A stretch of DNA of 32,035 nucleotides, taken from assembly GCA_029974925.1 (NCBI GenBank), contig JARKQH010000030.1, positions 1 to 32,035 on the forward strand, written 5' to 3'. Numbering within the stretch: the stretch's first letter is position 1; every line of letters starts with the position of its first letter. The stretch is from Verrucomicrobiota bacterium. Lineage in GTDB: Bacteria; Verrucomicrobiota; Verrucomicrobiia; Limisphaerales; UBA8199. The translations under genes and the position numbers were made by a program. The notes under the pieces were generated by a model, which was not told the DNA's origin, searched no databases, and saw only the letters and a program-made list of their open reading frames with translations. This document shows positions 1 through 7,220 of the stretch, one piece after another.

Positions 1-16
1 AGCCGGAACGATTCAG
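1..16 (+). repeat. IS left terminal inverted repeat
   Basis: AGCCGGAACGATTCAG is the exact reverse complement of 1479-1494. It lies 31 bp before the first possible transposase start codon. It could extend further left, outside the window. Confidence 0.88.
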
Positions 17-47
17 ATTGAAATTGTAATGCACCGTATGGCGAACT

Positions 48-1445
48 GTGGGATATATGAAAAACTCACGTTCCGAGCCTCGACAGGAGGCAAACCAAAC
101 GGTGCGGCTTCAAGTTGATACCAAAGACGGGGAGTCGTCCATCCGGATTTCGTTTACGGATCAGCGTCTGACCGCTTACGGCGGCATGGCGATTTGGTCG
201 CAACATCTCAAGCAGCGAGCGGTCCGGCAGCAACTGCGGGAGGTGCTGCCCCATGAGCCCAGCAGTCCCAATGCTTACGATCCAACCGACGTGGCATTAG
301 GCTGCTTGGGAGGGATTGTTTGCGGGGCCGACAAACTTTCGCGGGTAGCCTGGCTGCAAAGCGACGGCGCGATTGCTCCCGTGCTGGGGATTGAAGCGGT
401 GGCCAGCCAGTCGACCTTGAGCCGGTTTTTCGGGGTGTTTAAGCAGAGCGATTGCAACCGTCTCAACGGGTTGCATCCGAAAGCCGTGCACGCTCTGCCT
501 TCCCGCGCCGAAGGCTACACCCTGGATCTGGATTCCTGGGCGCTGCTGCATGAGGATGGGCATCAGGAGGGGGTGCGCATTGGCTATACGCGGCAGGGGC
601 TCAAGCCGTGTCATCGTCCTTTGATCGCGGGTTTGGCCGAGCCGAAAATGATTGCCGGTTACTGGTTGCGGCGAGGGGATAGTGCTTGCGTAAACGGGGC
701 GGCAGAGTTTCTGCGGCAAACGGTTACGAACCTGCCCAAGCACCTTCGGATTGGGCTGGTGCGTGGGGACAGTGGCTTTGGCGATAATTCCGTGGTGGAA
801 AGTGCGGAGAAGTTGGGGTTGCGTTACATCTTTGTCGCCCGGCTGACCCAGAAGGTGCAGAGCCTCTGCCGGCATGATGATCCGGCGTGGGACAGGACCC
901 AAGTGGATGGCTTGGAGGTCCAGGAGGTGCCGTGGCATCGAGTTGGCCAACGGCTTATCGTGGTGCGGCAGCGGATTGCACAACGGCCTGAGGCAGGCGG
1001 CAAGGAGTTGCTGGAGGTTCCGGGCTACCGGTTTCAGGCTTTCATTACAAACCTGCCCGCAGCGGTGAGCCCTTTGGAAGTGTGGCGGCGCTACAATGGG
1101 CGAGCCGATTTGGAAAACCGCATCAAAGAGCTTGGGGATCAGTTCGGGATCAAGCGGCTATGCGTTTCAAACTTCTGGGGCACTGAAGCGCTGCACCATC
1201 TGGCGATCCTGGCTTACAATCTCTGCGTGCTGCTCCAACGCAAGCTGGGACAGTTGGAAGTCTGCCAGCTCAGCACCCTGCGTTGGCGATTGTTTTCACG
1301 AGCAGCGGTCTGGAGCCGCCCACAGGGCAAACCCACCCTCAAACTGGCGGTTCATGGTAAGGAGAATCGGAACTGGTTTCGCGAAATCCTTAACAAATTG
1401 CTGGCTTTGCCGAACTGCAATGCAGTTGGGTCACTTAAAGCATGA
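48..1445 (+). CDS. IS1380-family transposase (DDE_Tnp_1)
   Basis: This is the transposase of the surrounding insertion sequence. The DDE catalytic triad is visible. The first Asp lies in LDLDSW (residues 159-164, probably D162), and the second is D241 in RGDSGFGDN. The Glu is E356 in YNGRADLENRIKELGDQFG, the characteristic Y-N-x-R-x-x-x-E-x-x-I-K-E signature of the IS4/IS1380 groups. At 465 aa the length is normal for the family. GTG at 48 gives the longest frame; ATG at 57 (MKNS) is an equally good start. The frame is intact, so the element may still be mobile. The protein acts in the cytoplasm on the element's own inverted repeats. Confidence 0.9.
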   Translation: MGYMKNSRSEPRQEANQTVRLQVDTKDGESSIRISFTDQRLTAYGGMAIWSQHLKQRAVRQQLREVLPHEPSSPNAYDPTDVALGCLGGIVCGADKLSRVAWLQSDGAIAPVLGIEAVASQSTLSRFFGVFKQSDCNRLNGLHPKAVHALPSRAEGYTLDLDSWALLHEDGHQEGVRIGYTRQGLKPCHRPLIAGLAEPKMIAGYWLRRGDSACVNGAAEFLRQTVTNLPKHLRIGLVRGDSGFGDNSVVESAEKLGLRYIFVARLTQKVQSLCRHDDPAWDRTQVDGLEVQEVPWHRVGQRLIVVRQRIAQRPEAGGKELLEVPGYRFQAFITNLPAAVSPLEVWRRYNGRADLENRIKELGDQFGIKRLCVSNFWGTEALHHLAILAYNLCVLLQRKLGQLEVCQLSTLRWRLFSRAAVWSRPQGKPTLKLAVHGKENRNWFREILNKLLALPNCNAVGSLKA

Positions 1446-1478
1446 ACCTTGGAAAGACGTAAAAAAATGAGGGCTCAA

Positions 1479-1494
1479 CTGAATCGTTCCGGCT
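1479..1494 (-). repeat. IS right terminal inverted repeat
   Basis: CTGAATCGTTCCGGCT pairs perfectly with 1-16. A TGA at 1480-1482 inside the repeat is the only thing that stops the ParB-like frame from reading back into the element, so the repeat marks the break point of that gene. Confidence 0.88.
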
Positions 1495-2625
1495 AAGACG
1501 AGCACTAAACCAAAACAGCCTTCAAATTCGAGGCTGCGGGAGGGCAAGCCACAGCCAATCGAGCTCACCAGTCTTGAGTTCGATCCCGACAACCCTCGAA
1601 CGGTGGAGCGATTGGGCCGGGCGGCGTCACAGGCTCGGATAGAGGAATTCCTCCTCGGCGGCGAAATGAGGGCTCAGGAGCTCGTTCCGTCGTTTATCGA
1701 AAACGGCTTCATTCCTTATGAGCCCCTAATTGTACGACGGGGGAAACCGGGCACTAACTTTGTGGTCGTGGAAGGCAACCGCCGTCTTGCGGCTTTGCGC
1801 TCCATGCGCGTTTCCAACGACCAAGAGATTAAAGCGGCTTTCGCTCGCCACGGACTTGCCCGTGTCCCATGCCTCGTTTTCGAGGGGGATGAGCGCCAAC
1901 TGCTTGCTTACCTTGGCTTGCGCCACCTTTCGAAAACGAAGGATTGGACTACGGCAGCAAAGGGCGCTTTCGTCGAGCGCGTCCTACGGGCAAGCAAAGA
2001 CAACGACCCCGCCGCCCGCTTGCGCGAGGCCGGCAGACTCACCAATACAAGTACTCCTGCGCTCCGTCTTACCCTTCTTACTCGGAGGTTATTCGAAAAG
2101 GCTCATGAGCTGGGGCTCTCCCTGCCAACCTCCGGCGCTGACAGCGAAACCATATTCTGGCATCTGGGTGACGCTATTCGACGCAGCAACACGAAAGCAT
2201 ACTTGAAGCTTACAGAGAACGCGGACCCACTCGAGTCGCCGGGCTTTGATGAGGACCGCTTCGAGAAGCTGGTCACTTGGCTGTATGGGAACCCCAAAAC
2301 GAAACAAGGACCGGTCATCAATAGCATCCGCGACATCCCGGATCTCAACAGGTGCCTTGGAGACCCCCGGGCAACCAATGCCCTTGAGAATGGTTCCAGT
2401 TTGAGCGAAGCCTTGGAAGAACTCGAGGCTGCGGGTGCCACCGTCATCGCTCACCTGCAGCGAGCAAAGAAATCAATTCAGCGAGCCGGCACCGGACTAT
2501 CCGAAGTTGACCAAAAGGGCCTCGAAGAAATCCGGGGTGCGCACAAGGAGCTAGAGAGTGCGCTGCAGCAATTTACAGGCAGCCTCGAGGTGCGGGCCAA
2601 AAGCATAAAGGCGAGCCAGGCATAA
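1495..2625 (+). CDS. ParB/Srx-fold nuclease-like protein, 5' end removed by the IS
   Basis: The only start-like codon downstream of the IS is GTG at 1603, but the frame stays open from there back to the IS boundary. The upstream part (about 1555-1602) encodes IELTSLEFDPDNPR, which is the usual N-terminal motif of ParB-like domains (I..L..dp.NPR). The true N-terminus is therefore lost to the left of the element, and GTG 1603 is an artefact or at best a salvage start. The ParB core continues with VVEGNRRLAALR (about 1762-1800; GxRRxxA box), followed by a helical region and a Lys/Glu-rich, probably coiled-coil tail. Stand-alone ParB-fold proteins act in DNA partition, as nucleases/NTPases, or in defence systems. 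The stop TAA overlaps the next gene's ATG (TAATG), implying coupled translation. The gene is probably inactive or produces a shortened protein. Confidence 0.72.
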   Translation, partial: KTSTKPKQPSNSRLREGKPQPIELTSLEFDPDNPRTVERLGRAASQARIEEFLLGGEMRAQELVPSFIENGFIPYEPLIVRRGKPGTNFVVVEGNRRLAALRSMRVSNDQEIKAAFARHGLARVPCLVFEGDERQLLAYLGLRHLSKTKDWTTAAKGAFVERVLRASKDNDPAARLREAGRLTNTSTPALRLTLLTRRLFEKAHELGLSLPTSGADSETIFWHLGDAIRRSNTKAYLKLTENADPLESPGFDEDRFEKLVTWLYGNPKTKQGPVINSIRDIPDLNRCLGDPRATNALENGSSLSEALEELEAAGATVIAHLQRAKKSIQRAGTGLSEVDQKGLEEIRGAHKELESALQQFTGSLEVRAKSIKASQA

Positions 2626-3524
2626 TGGCTACGCTGGACTTGTCATTCATTGACGAGGCGCGGGCTTTGGAAGTTGAAGCCATCGACACCGGCTGCACCA
2701 TGAGCGAGTTTACCCTCGCCCCGGGGCCGTCAAACTTCGCGACTGATGTCGGTGAAGGAGAGGAGGAAGCGCTCCACGGACGTCCGGTTGACGACGTCCT
2801 GGAGATAGGCGAGCGACTCAAGGACCTTCCGCGGTATACTGACCTCGCTAAACGAGCATTCCAACAGCGAGGGCTCAGTTATCCTTTCGAAATCGACGAC
2901 TCTCACCAAGCCCTCACTGTCAGTCCAGGGCAGTTTCAGCTCGCCATCCAGGTGGCAGGCCTCAGCCGCGTCATCCGGCAGGGGAATCCCGAAGCATCTA
3001 AATTCGAAAAGCGAGCCTTTCGTGCGCTCCACAAGCTGATCGGAGGCTGGGGCGTGTGCGTTGGCTCACCACGCGAAAACCCCGGCATGGGCGCTGAAAG
3101 GACCATCCGACATTATCGGTCGCAGTTGCTCCCTTACGAGCAAGGTGCTGCTTGGCCGAGAGACTTCAGCCGCAACGGAGACTCTGGTGCCGATGGCTTT
3201 ATTATCCTGGGTCGGGGATGGGGCGGGCCCATCGCTTTTTACCAGTCGAAGAATACAGGGTTCGATCTTGAGGCACACCCGGAAGAGTTCAGCCGCATCC
3301 CCTCAATCGCGGAGGATTGGTTCGGCAGGAGGATCAACACATGTCGCCGGATCATTCCCGTGCTAGCCCTCAACACGGTTTTAACTATTGAGCTCAAGGA
3401 GAAGATTTACACAGGGCGGGGGGAGCTCTGCGGGGTCCATATCCTCGACGCAGTTGACATCTTGGCCGCTGAGAATCTGCCAACAAACCACGGAACTTTT
3501 CGCAGCACCTGCCACGTCCTGTGA
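2625..3524 (+). CDS. Probable PD-(D/E)XK (Mrr-like) restriction endonuclease-type protein
   Basis: This 299-aa protein has no signal peptide and overlaps the ParB-like gene by 1 bp (TAATG). The middle resembles a restriction-endonuclease fold. A helix contains FEKRAFRALHKLIGGWG (about residues 126-143), as in the 'FE..v..ll...Gw.v' start of Mrr-type domains. It is followed by GADGFIIL with D190, and then FYQSKN with Q207 and K209. D-X16-Q-x-K matches the D...(E/Q)-x-K active site, with Gln replacing Glu as in Mrr relatives. The N-terminal 110 residues are acidic and unrecognised. Coupling to a ParB-like gene suggests a two-gene DNA-targeting unit, possibly phage defence. The nuclease call is inference from motifs only. 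Confidence 0.55.
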   Translation: MATLDLSFIDEARALEVEAIDTGCTMSEFTLAPGPSNFATDVGEGEEEALHGRPVDDVLEIGERLKDLPRYTDLAKRAFQQRGLSYPFEIDDSHQALTVSPGQFQLAIQVAGLSRVIRQGNPEASKFEKRAFRALHKLIGGWGVCVGSPRENPGMGAERTIRHYRSQLLPYEQGAAWPRDFSRNGDSGADGFIILGRGWGGPIAFYQSKNTGFDLEAHPEEFSRIPSIAEDWFGRRINTCRRIIPVLALNTVLTIELKEKIYTGRGELCGVHILDAVDILAAENLPTNHGTFRSTCHVL

Positions 3525-3620
3525 GCAGTCGCCCGTGAATCAGACGGTCGTTGTCGCGGACGGTTCATTAGTTCAGTGCCGTGGAAGTCATGAGTGGGGC
3601 TCCTGCGTGGCGCCGCGGGA

Positions 3621-6600
3621 TTACCGCCCGGATTCGGCGACCGGGGCGAGGAGAATCCGGCCCAGTTGAATGGAGCCGCGCGGGGGGCCGGCCAGCCACT
3701 CCAAGCGAAGGCGCTCCACCGGTCCCCGCCACGTTTCCTCCTGACCGATGGCGAAGGCATATTGTCGCAACCGCGCGTCATTCTGCACCAGCGGCAGCAG
3801 CGCGGAACGGGCGGGGGTGAAGGATTGCTCCCGGCCGGCCCAGAATACGCGGCACAAGGGAACGCCGGAATGATTAGCCAGCTCGAACCACAACGTGTCG
3901 CCGGGCCGGGCGGTGAACGGCTCAACGGGAGTGAATTCCAGTGCGGCGGGGGCGTCCTGGATTTCGAAAGTCATCGCCGGGGAAGTCGTTTGGCGGAGCC
4001 TCAGGGCCTGCGGCTTGAGGGAAAAGGCCTCGGCGCCGGCGGGTTCGAACAACACTCTGCCGCCGGCCGGGGGCGTGAGCGTGGAGGGAGCGGGTGGGAG
4101 GCGCCGGACCAGTTCCAGAATCTCGAGCGTGGCGCCGTCCATGCCGGGAGCGGTCGAGGCTTCCGGGCGCAGGGGGAGCAGGACGAGTTTGTAATCCCCG
4201 GCCGTCTGCGGTTCAAACCAGAGCTCAAGAGCGCCGCCGCGGTGGTTTCCGGCACAAGTTTGACGGGTGATCGGCAAGGACCATTCGTTCCCGCCGAGCC
4301 GACGATGGACTTGAGCGCTGCGCCCTGACACGGCGTCGGCGGGGATGCTCAGGCGCAGGCCGGCAAACGGGGCCGCGGCAGCAAACACCATTTCACAGGC
4401 GCCACCCGATTCGCGGCGAGCACCCTGCTCCAGGGGCTGGACGGGGTTGACAGCATACTGCCACGCCCGGTAGGCGAGCTGGTCCTCGTTGTCGAGATAA
4501 ACGCCCACCTGGCCGGCAGGGTTGGGCAGCTCGAGACGAAAACGCCGGCAGTTGGGGACGGGGGTAAGGGGCAGCTCGAACCAGTCGCCGTCCGCCGGCA
4601 GGGGATAGTCCTTCTCGCTGGCCACCACCTCGCCGGATTCGGCGAGCGCCACGATTCGGCCGCGCAGGGCGGCGCGCTCCCAGCCGCGGGTCCAGAGGGG
4701 CACCGCGAGCCAGTGCAGGGTCGCGGAGGAAGGAATTTCGATTTCGCAAGCCAGCGGGGCAGTCAGCACCGCATGTTTTGCCGACGGCTCGCGCGACTGG
4801 ATCAGCTTGCGGCCCCATTCGCGCGCGGGAACAAAAGCCAGGTCCACACCGGCGATATGTTCAACGCCGTCCCCGAGGTCGTTGACCACCAGATCGGCGT
4901 GAACATCCTCGCCATCTCCGCGCGGGCTGCGACACCAATCCGGCTTCAGAAAGGAAGCCCGCTTCCAGGAGCCGGTGCCGGTCTTGCGGACGTGACCGAG
5001 CTTTTCCCAGGCGCGGGAGAATTGGTTGAAGCAATTGACTTCGAACTGATCGTGGCCGTCATCGAGGTATTCGACGGAGCAGACGACGCCATACATGCCG
5101 TGATATTGCTGGCGGTCGTCCACATCGAAAACCAGGTGCGGCGCGCCGGGGCGGGTCGCGGCGCAGGCCTGTCCGCCGACCGAACTGAGCGCGGGCGCGG
5201 CTCCCTCGGTCGGATATTCCCGCAAGCCGAGCCATTGGTTGCGATACTCCTGCGGCGAGGGGCTGTGTTCCATGACCAGGGAGAAGTCGCCCAGACGCGA
5301 GTAAAAGGTGGTCAACAACGGCGCGCCCAGCGTGTCGGCCGTGTAGGCCAGGTATTTGTGAACATGGCGCGAGTGGATATCGGTGCCGTAGAGGAAGAGG
5401 AAGTGCGCGCCGTCAATGAGAGCGCGGTTCAGCACGGACAGGGGGTGCCCTTGGGCGTAATGCGGGGAAACGCGCGAAATCTGTCCGCCGGTTTCATAGG
5501 TGAGCGAGATGCCGGGGTGAAACCGATAGCGGTTGAACAGGTAGGGGGCGCTGGTAATGTCGTCCCATGCCCCGTACTTTTCACTGAGGCCGTTTTGTTT
5601 GAGACCGATTCCGCGCGCCACGGCGGCCTGCGCCACGCGGCGATAGACCAGGTCCTGATCATTCTGGCGTTTCAGCCCATAGGCGAGGCAAATGCGAAGC
5701 GGATGGGGGGGGAAGAGGCGTTGGTACAGGTCCATGCACCAGGAAATGTGCGCGAGGTATCGTTCGGTGCTGAAACCGCGGGCGAGCCACTGGGCATCCA
5801 GCAGGCCCGGAACGTCGTCGTCGAGAATGACCTCCTCCCAGCGGCCGAATCCGCCCACCGAGATTCTGCCCACGCCAGGATGGCCGGCATAGCGCCGCGC
5901 AAACGCGGTCACGAATCGTTCCCATTTTTCGCGAAAGAGGGGATTGAAGTAATCGGGGTAGCACGTGACGCGGTCGCTCCAACGCGCCCAGCGCAGGTCA
6001 TCAATGACCACCTGCCCCGGCCCATTCAGGCCGAGTTCCAGCCGGGTTTCGTCGCGCCAGACAAACGCGGGATAATGCCACCGCTGCTGGCCGGTGTCGC
6101 CGGCTCGGAGCGTGATGACCTGCTCATCCAGCAGATCGAAGGGCGGCGCGTGCGAAATCAGCCGCAGGCGGACGGTGGCGTCGGTGAGAGCCTTGAACTG
6201 GAACGTGGCACTGTAGCCCTGGCCGCGCAGAATCGGGAAGGTCTGCGGATGGTTCAACAGCCCGGCCACGTAACCCGGCGCCTGGTTGGAGAGCAGAACG
6301 GCGGCGCTGCCTGCAAGCGCCAGGGCGGGATCGCGCGTCACCCGGGCGATCTCGGTCGGAACCCAGTACCGCAGGCCCGCCTCCGCACCGTCGGAATGCA
6401 AGGGCGGTTGATTCACCACCGGCAGCAGGTTGAGATTATCCAGGCTCAAGTGGCCCGGGCCAGCCAGGCCCCACAGCAGATGCGCGTCCGGCGCCGCGGG
6501 CGTGGTGAAAGGAAAGGAGTAGCTGCCGCGTTCCCCGGCGGCGGCCCTGAATTCGCGGCGGTTGGTCAGGCCGATGGAAGCGCTCGCCAGCGCCACCCAC

Positions 6601-7220
6601 CCGGTGGCTCCCGTGGTCGAATAATAATCAAACTGAAGGGAGTAAAGAGTCTCGGGAGCGAACAGGCCCGGCTGCTGCAGCAGCAACACCGGCTCCTCCT
6701 CGCGGCCACCGACAGCCGAGGCGAGGGAAGCGCGGCCGGCAATCACCTCGCCGGGCTGCTCGGTGCGCCGTCCTCGCGGGCCCAGGCTGTAGAGGCCGAG
6801 GCCGTCTTCGGCATCGCACCAATGGCCCCGGCCGATGCGGCGGACGTGGTATTGGTCGTAAAGCCAGGCGGGGCTGTGGTTTGGCCCGATGTGGGCGGTG
6901 CCCAGACGGATGTCCAGTTGCTTGCCGGCGCCCTGCCAGCGCTGGAGTTCCCGATCCACCCGCGACCACTCGTAAGCGCCTTCCCGCGGTTCGAGGTCGC
7001 CCCACCAAAAAACGGCTTCAGCTCCCGCGATCACGGGATCGTTCAGGTCGGCGGGAGGACGGTCAGTCGGCTTGGGTTCATAGAAATGAATGATGCCGTG
7101 CGCCGCGGGGACCCCGGCGGCCGAGCCACGAGGCGGGCCCAGGACGACGAACACGGCCGCCAGCCAGACCCCCGGGACGAGCTTCAGCCAAAATCCCGTC
7201 AGTGGGGCGAGGCTTTTCAT
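3621..7220 (-). CDS. Exported TIM-barrel glycoside hydrolase-like protein (GH42/GH-A clan-like)
   Basis: The 1199-aa protein starts with a signal peptide (about residues 1-35). A glycosidase-type barrel begins with AVFWWGDLEPREGAYEW and a PAWLYDQ segment. About 280 residues of beta-sandwich sequence (about 150-430) interrupt it. It resumes at FNPLFREKWERFVTAFARRYAGHP, a phrase typical of GH42 and related beta-galactosidases. Candidate catalytic residues are E462/E463 in GRWEEV and E576 in LTYETGG. The usual Asn-Glu at the acid/base position is not present, so activity and family are uncertain. The C-terminal half (about 700-1199) contains further jelly-roll modules, probably carbohydrate-binding. 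Its ATG overlaps the stop of the upstream beta-helix gene by 4 bp (ATGA), so the two are co-translated. It converges on the nuclease gene with 96 bp between them and no clear terminator. Confidence 0.66.
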   Translation of the reverse strand: MKSLAPLTGFWLKLVPGVWLAAVFVVLGPPRGSAAGVPAAHGIIHFYEPKPTDRPPADLNDPVIAGAEAVFWWGDLEPREGAYEWSRVDRELQRWQGAGKQLDIRLGTAHIGPNHSPAWLYDQYHVRRIGRGHWCDAEDGLGLYSLGPRGRRTEQPGEVIAGRASLASAVGGREEEPVLLLQQPGLFAPETLYSLQFDYYSTTGATGWVALASASIGLTNRREFRAAAGERGSYSFPFTTPAAPDAHLLWGLAGPGHLSLDNLNLLPVVNQPPLHSDGAEAGLRYWVPTEIARVTRDPALALAGSAAVLLSNQAPGYVAGLLNHPQTFPILRGQGYSATFQFKALTDATVRLRLISHAPPFDLLDEQVITLRAGDTGQQRWHYPAFVWRDETRLELGLNGPGQVVIDDLRWARWSDRVTCYPDYFNPLFREKWERFVTAFARRYAGHPGVGRISVGGFGRWEEVILDDDVPGLLDAQWLARGFSTERYLAHISWCMDLYQRLFPPHPLRICLAYGLKRQNDQDLVYRRVAQAAVARGIGLKQNGLSEKYGAWDDITSAPYLFNRYRFHPGISLTYETGGQISRVSPHYAQGHPLSVLNRALIDGAHFLFLYGTDIHSRHVHKYLAYTADTLGAPLLTTFYSRLGDFSLVMEHSPSPQEYRNQWLGLREYPTEGAAPALSSVGGQACAATRPGAPHLVFDVDDRQQYHGMYGVVCSVEYLDDGHDQFEVNCFNQFSRAWEKLGHVRKTGTGSWKRASFLKPDWCRSPRGDGEDVHADLVVNDLGDGVEHIAGVDLAFVPAREWGRKLIQSREPSAKHAVLTAPLACEIEIPSSATLHWLAVPLWTRGWERAALRGRIVALAESGEVVASEKDYPLPADGDWFELPLTPVPNCRRFRLELPNPAGQVGVYLDNEDQLAYRAWQYAVNPVQPLEQGARRESGGACEMVFAAAAPFAGLRLSIPADAVSGRSAQVHRRLGGNEWSLPITRQTCAGNHRGGALELWFEPQTAGDYKLVLLPLRPEASTAPGMDGATLEILELVRRLPPAPSTLTPPAGGRVLFEPAGAEAFSLKPQALRLRQTTSPAMTFEIQDAPAALEFTPVEPFTARPGDTLWFELANHSGVPLCRVFWAGREQSFTPARSALLPLVQNDARLRQYAFAIGQEETWRGPVERLRLEWLAGPPRGSIQLGRILLAPVAESGR

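Larger units (their letters stand above)
1..1494 (+). mobile_element. IS1380-family insertion sequence, apparently complete
   Basis: The element is bounded by a perfect 16-bp inverted repeat: AGCCGGAACGATTCAG at 1-16 and its exact reverse complement at 1479-1494. A single DDE transposase gene fills the interior. The length is slightly below the usual range I know for IS1380 elements, but no internal break is visible. The left end coincides with base 1 of the window, so the left target duplication, and any further outward extension of the left repeat, cannot be seen. On the right the element has landed inside the reading frame of a ParB-like gene. The coincidence of element end and window end may mean an assembly contig stopped at a repeated IS copy; this is inference. 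Confidence 0.88.

Noticed and set aside
1495-1498. Target-site duplication of the IS (AAGA)
   Set aside because: The left flank lies outside the window, so no duplicate can be shown.
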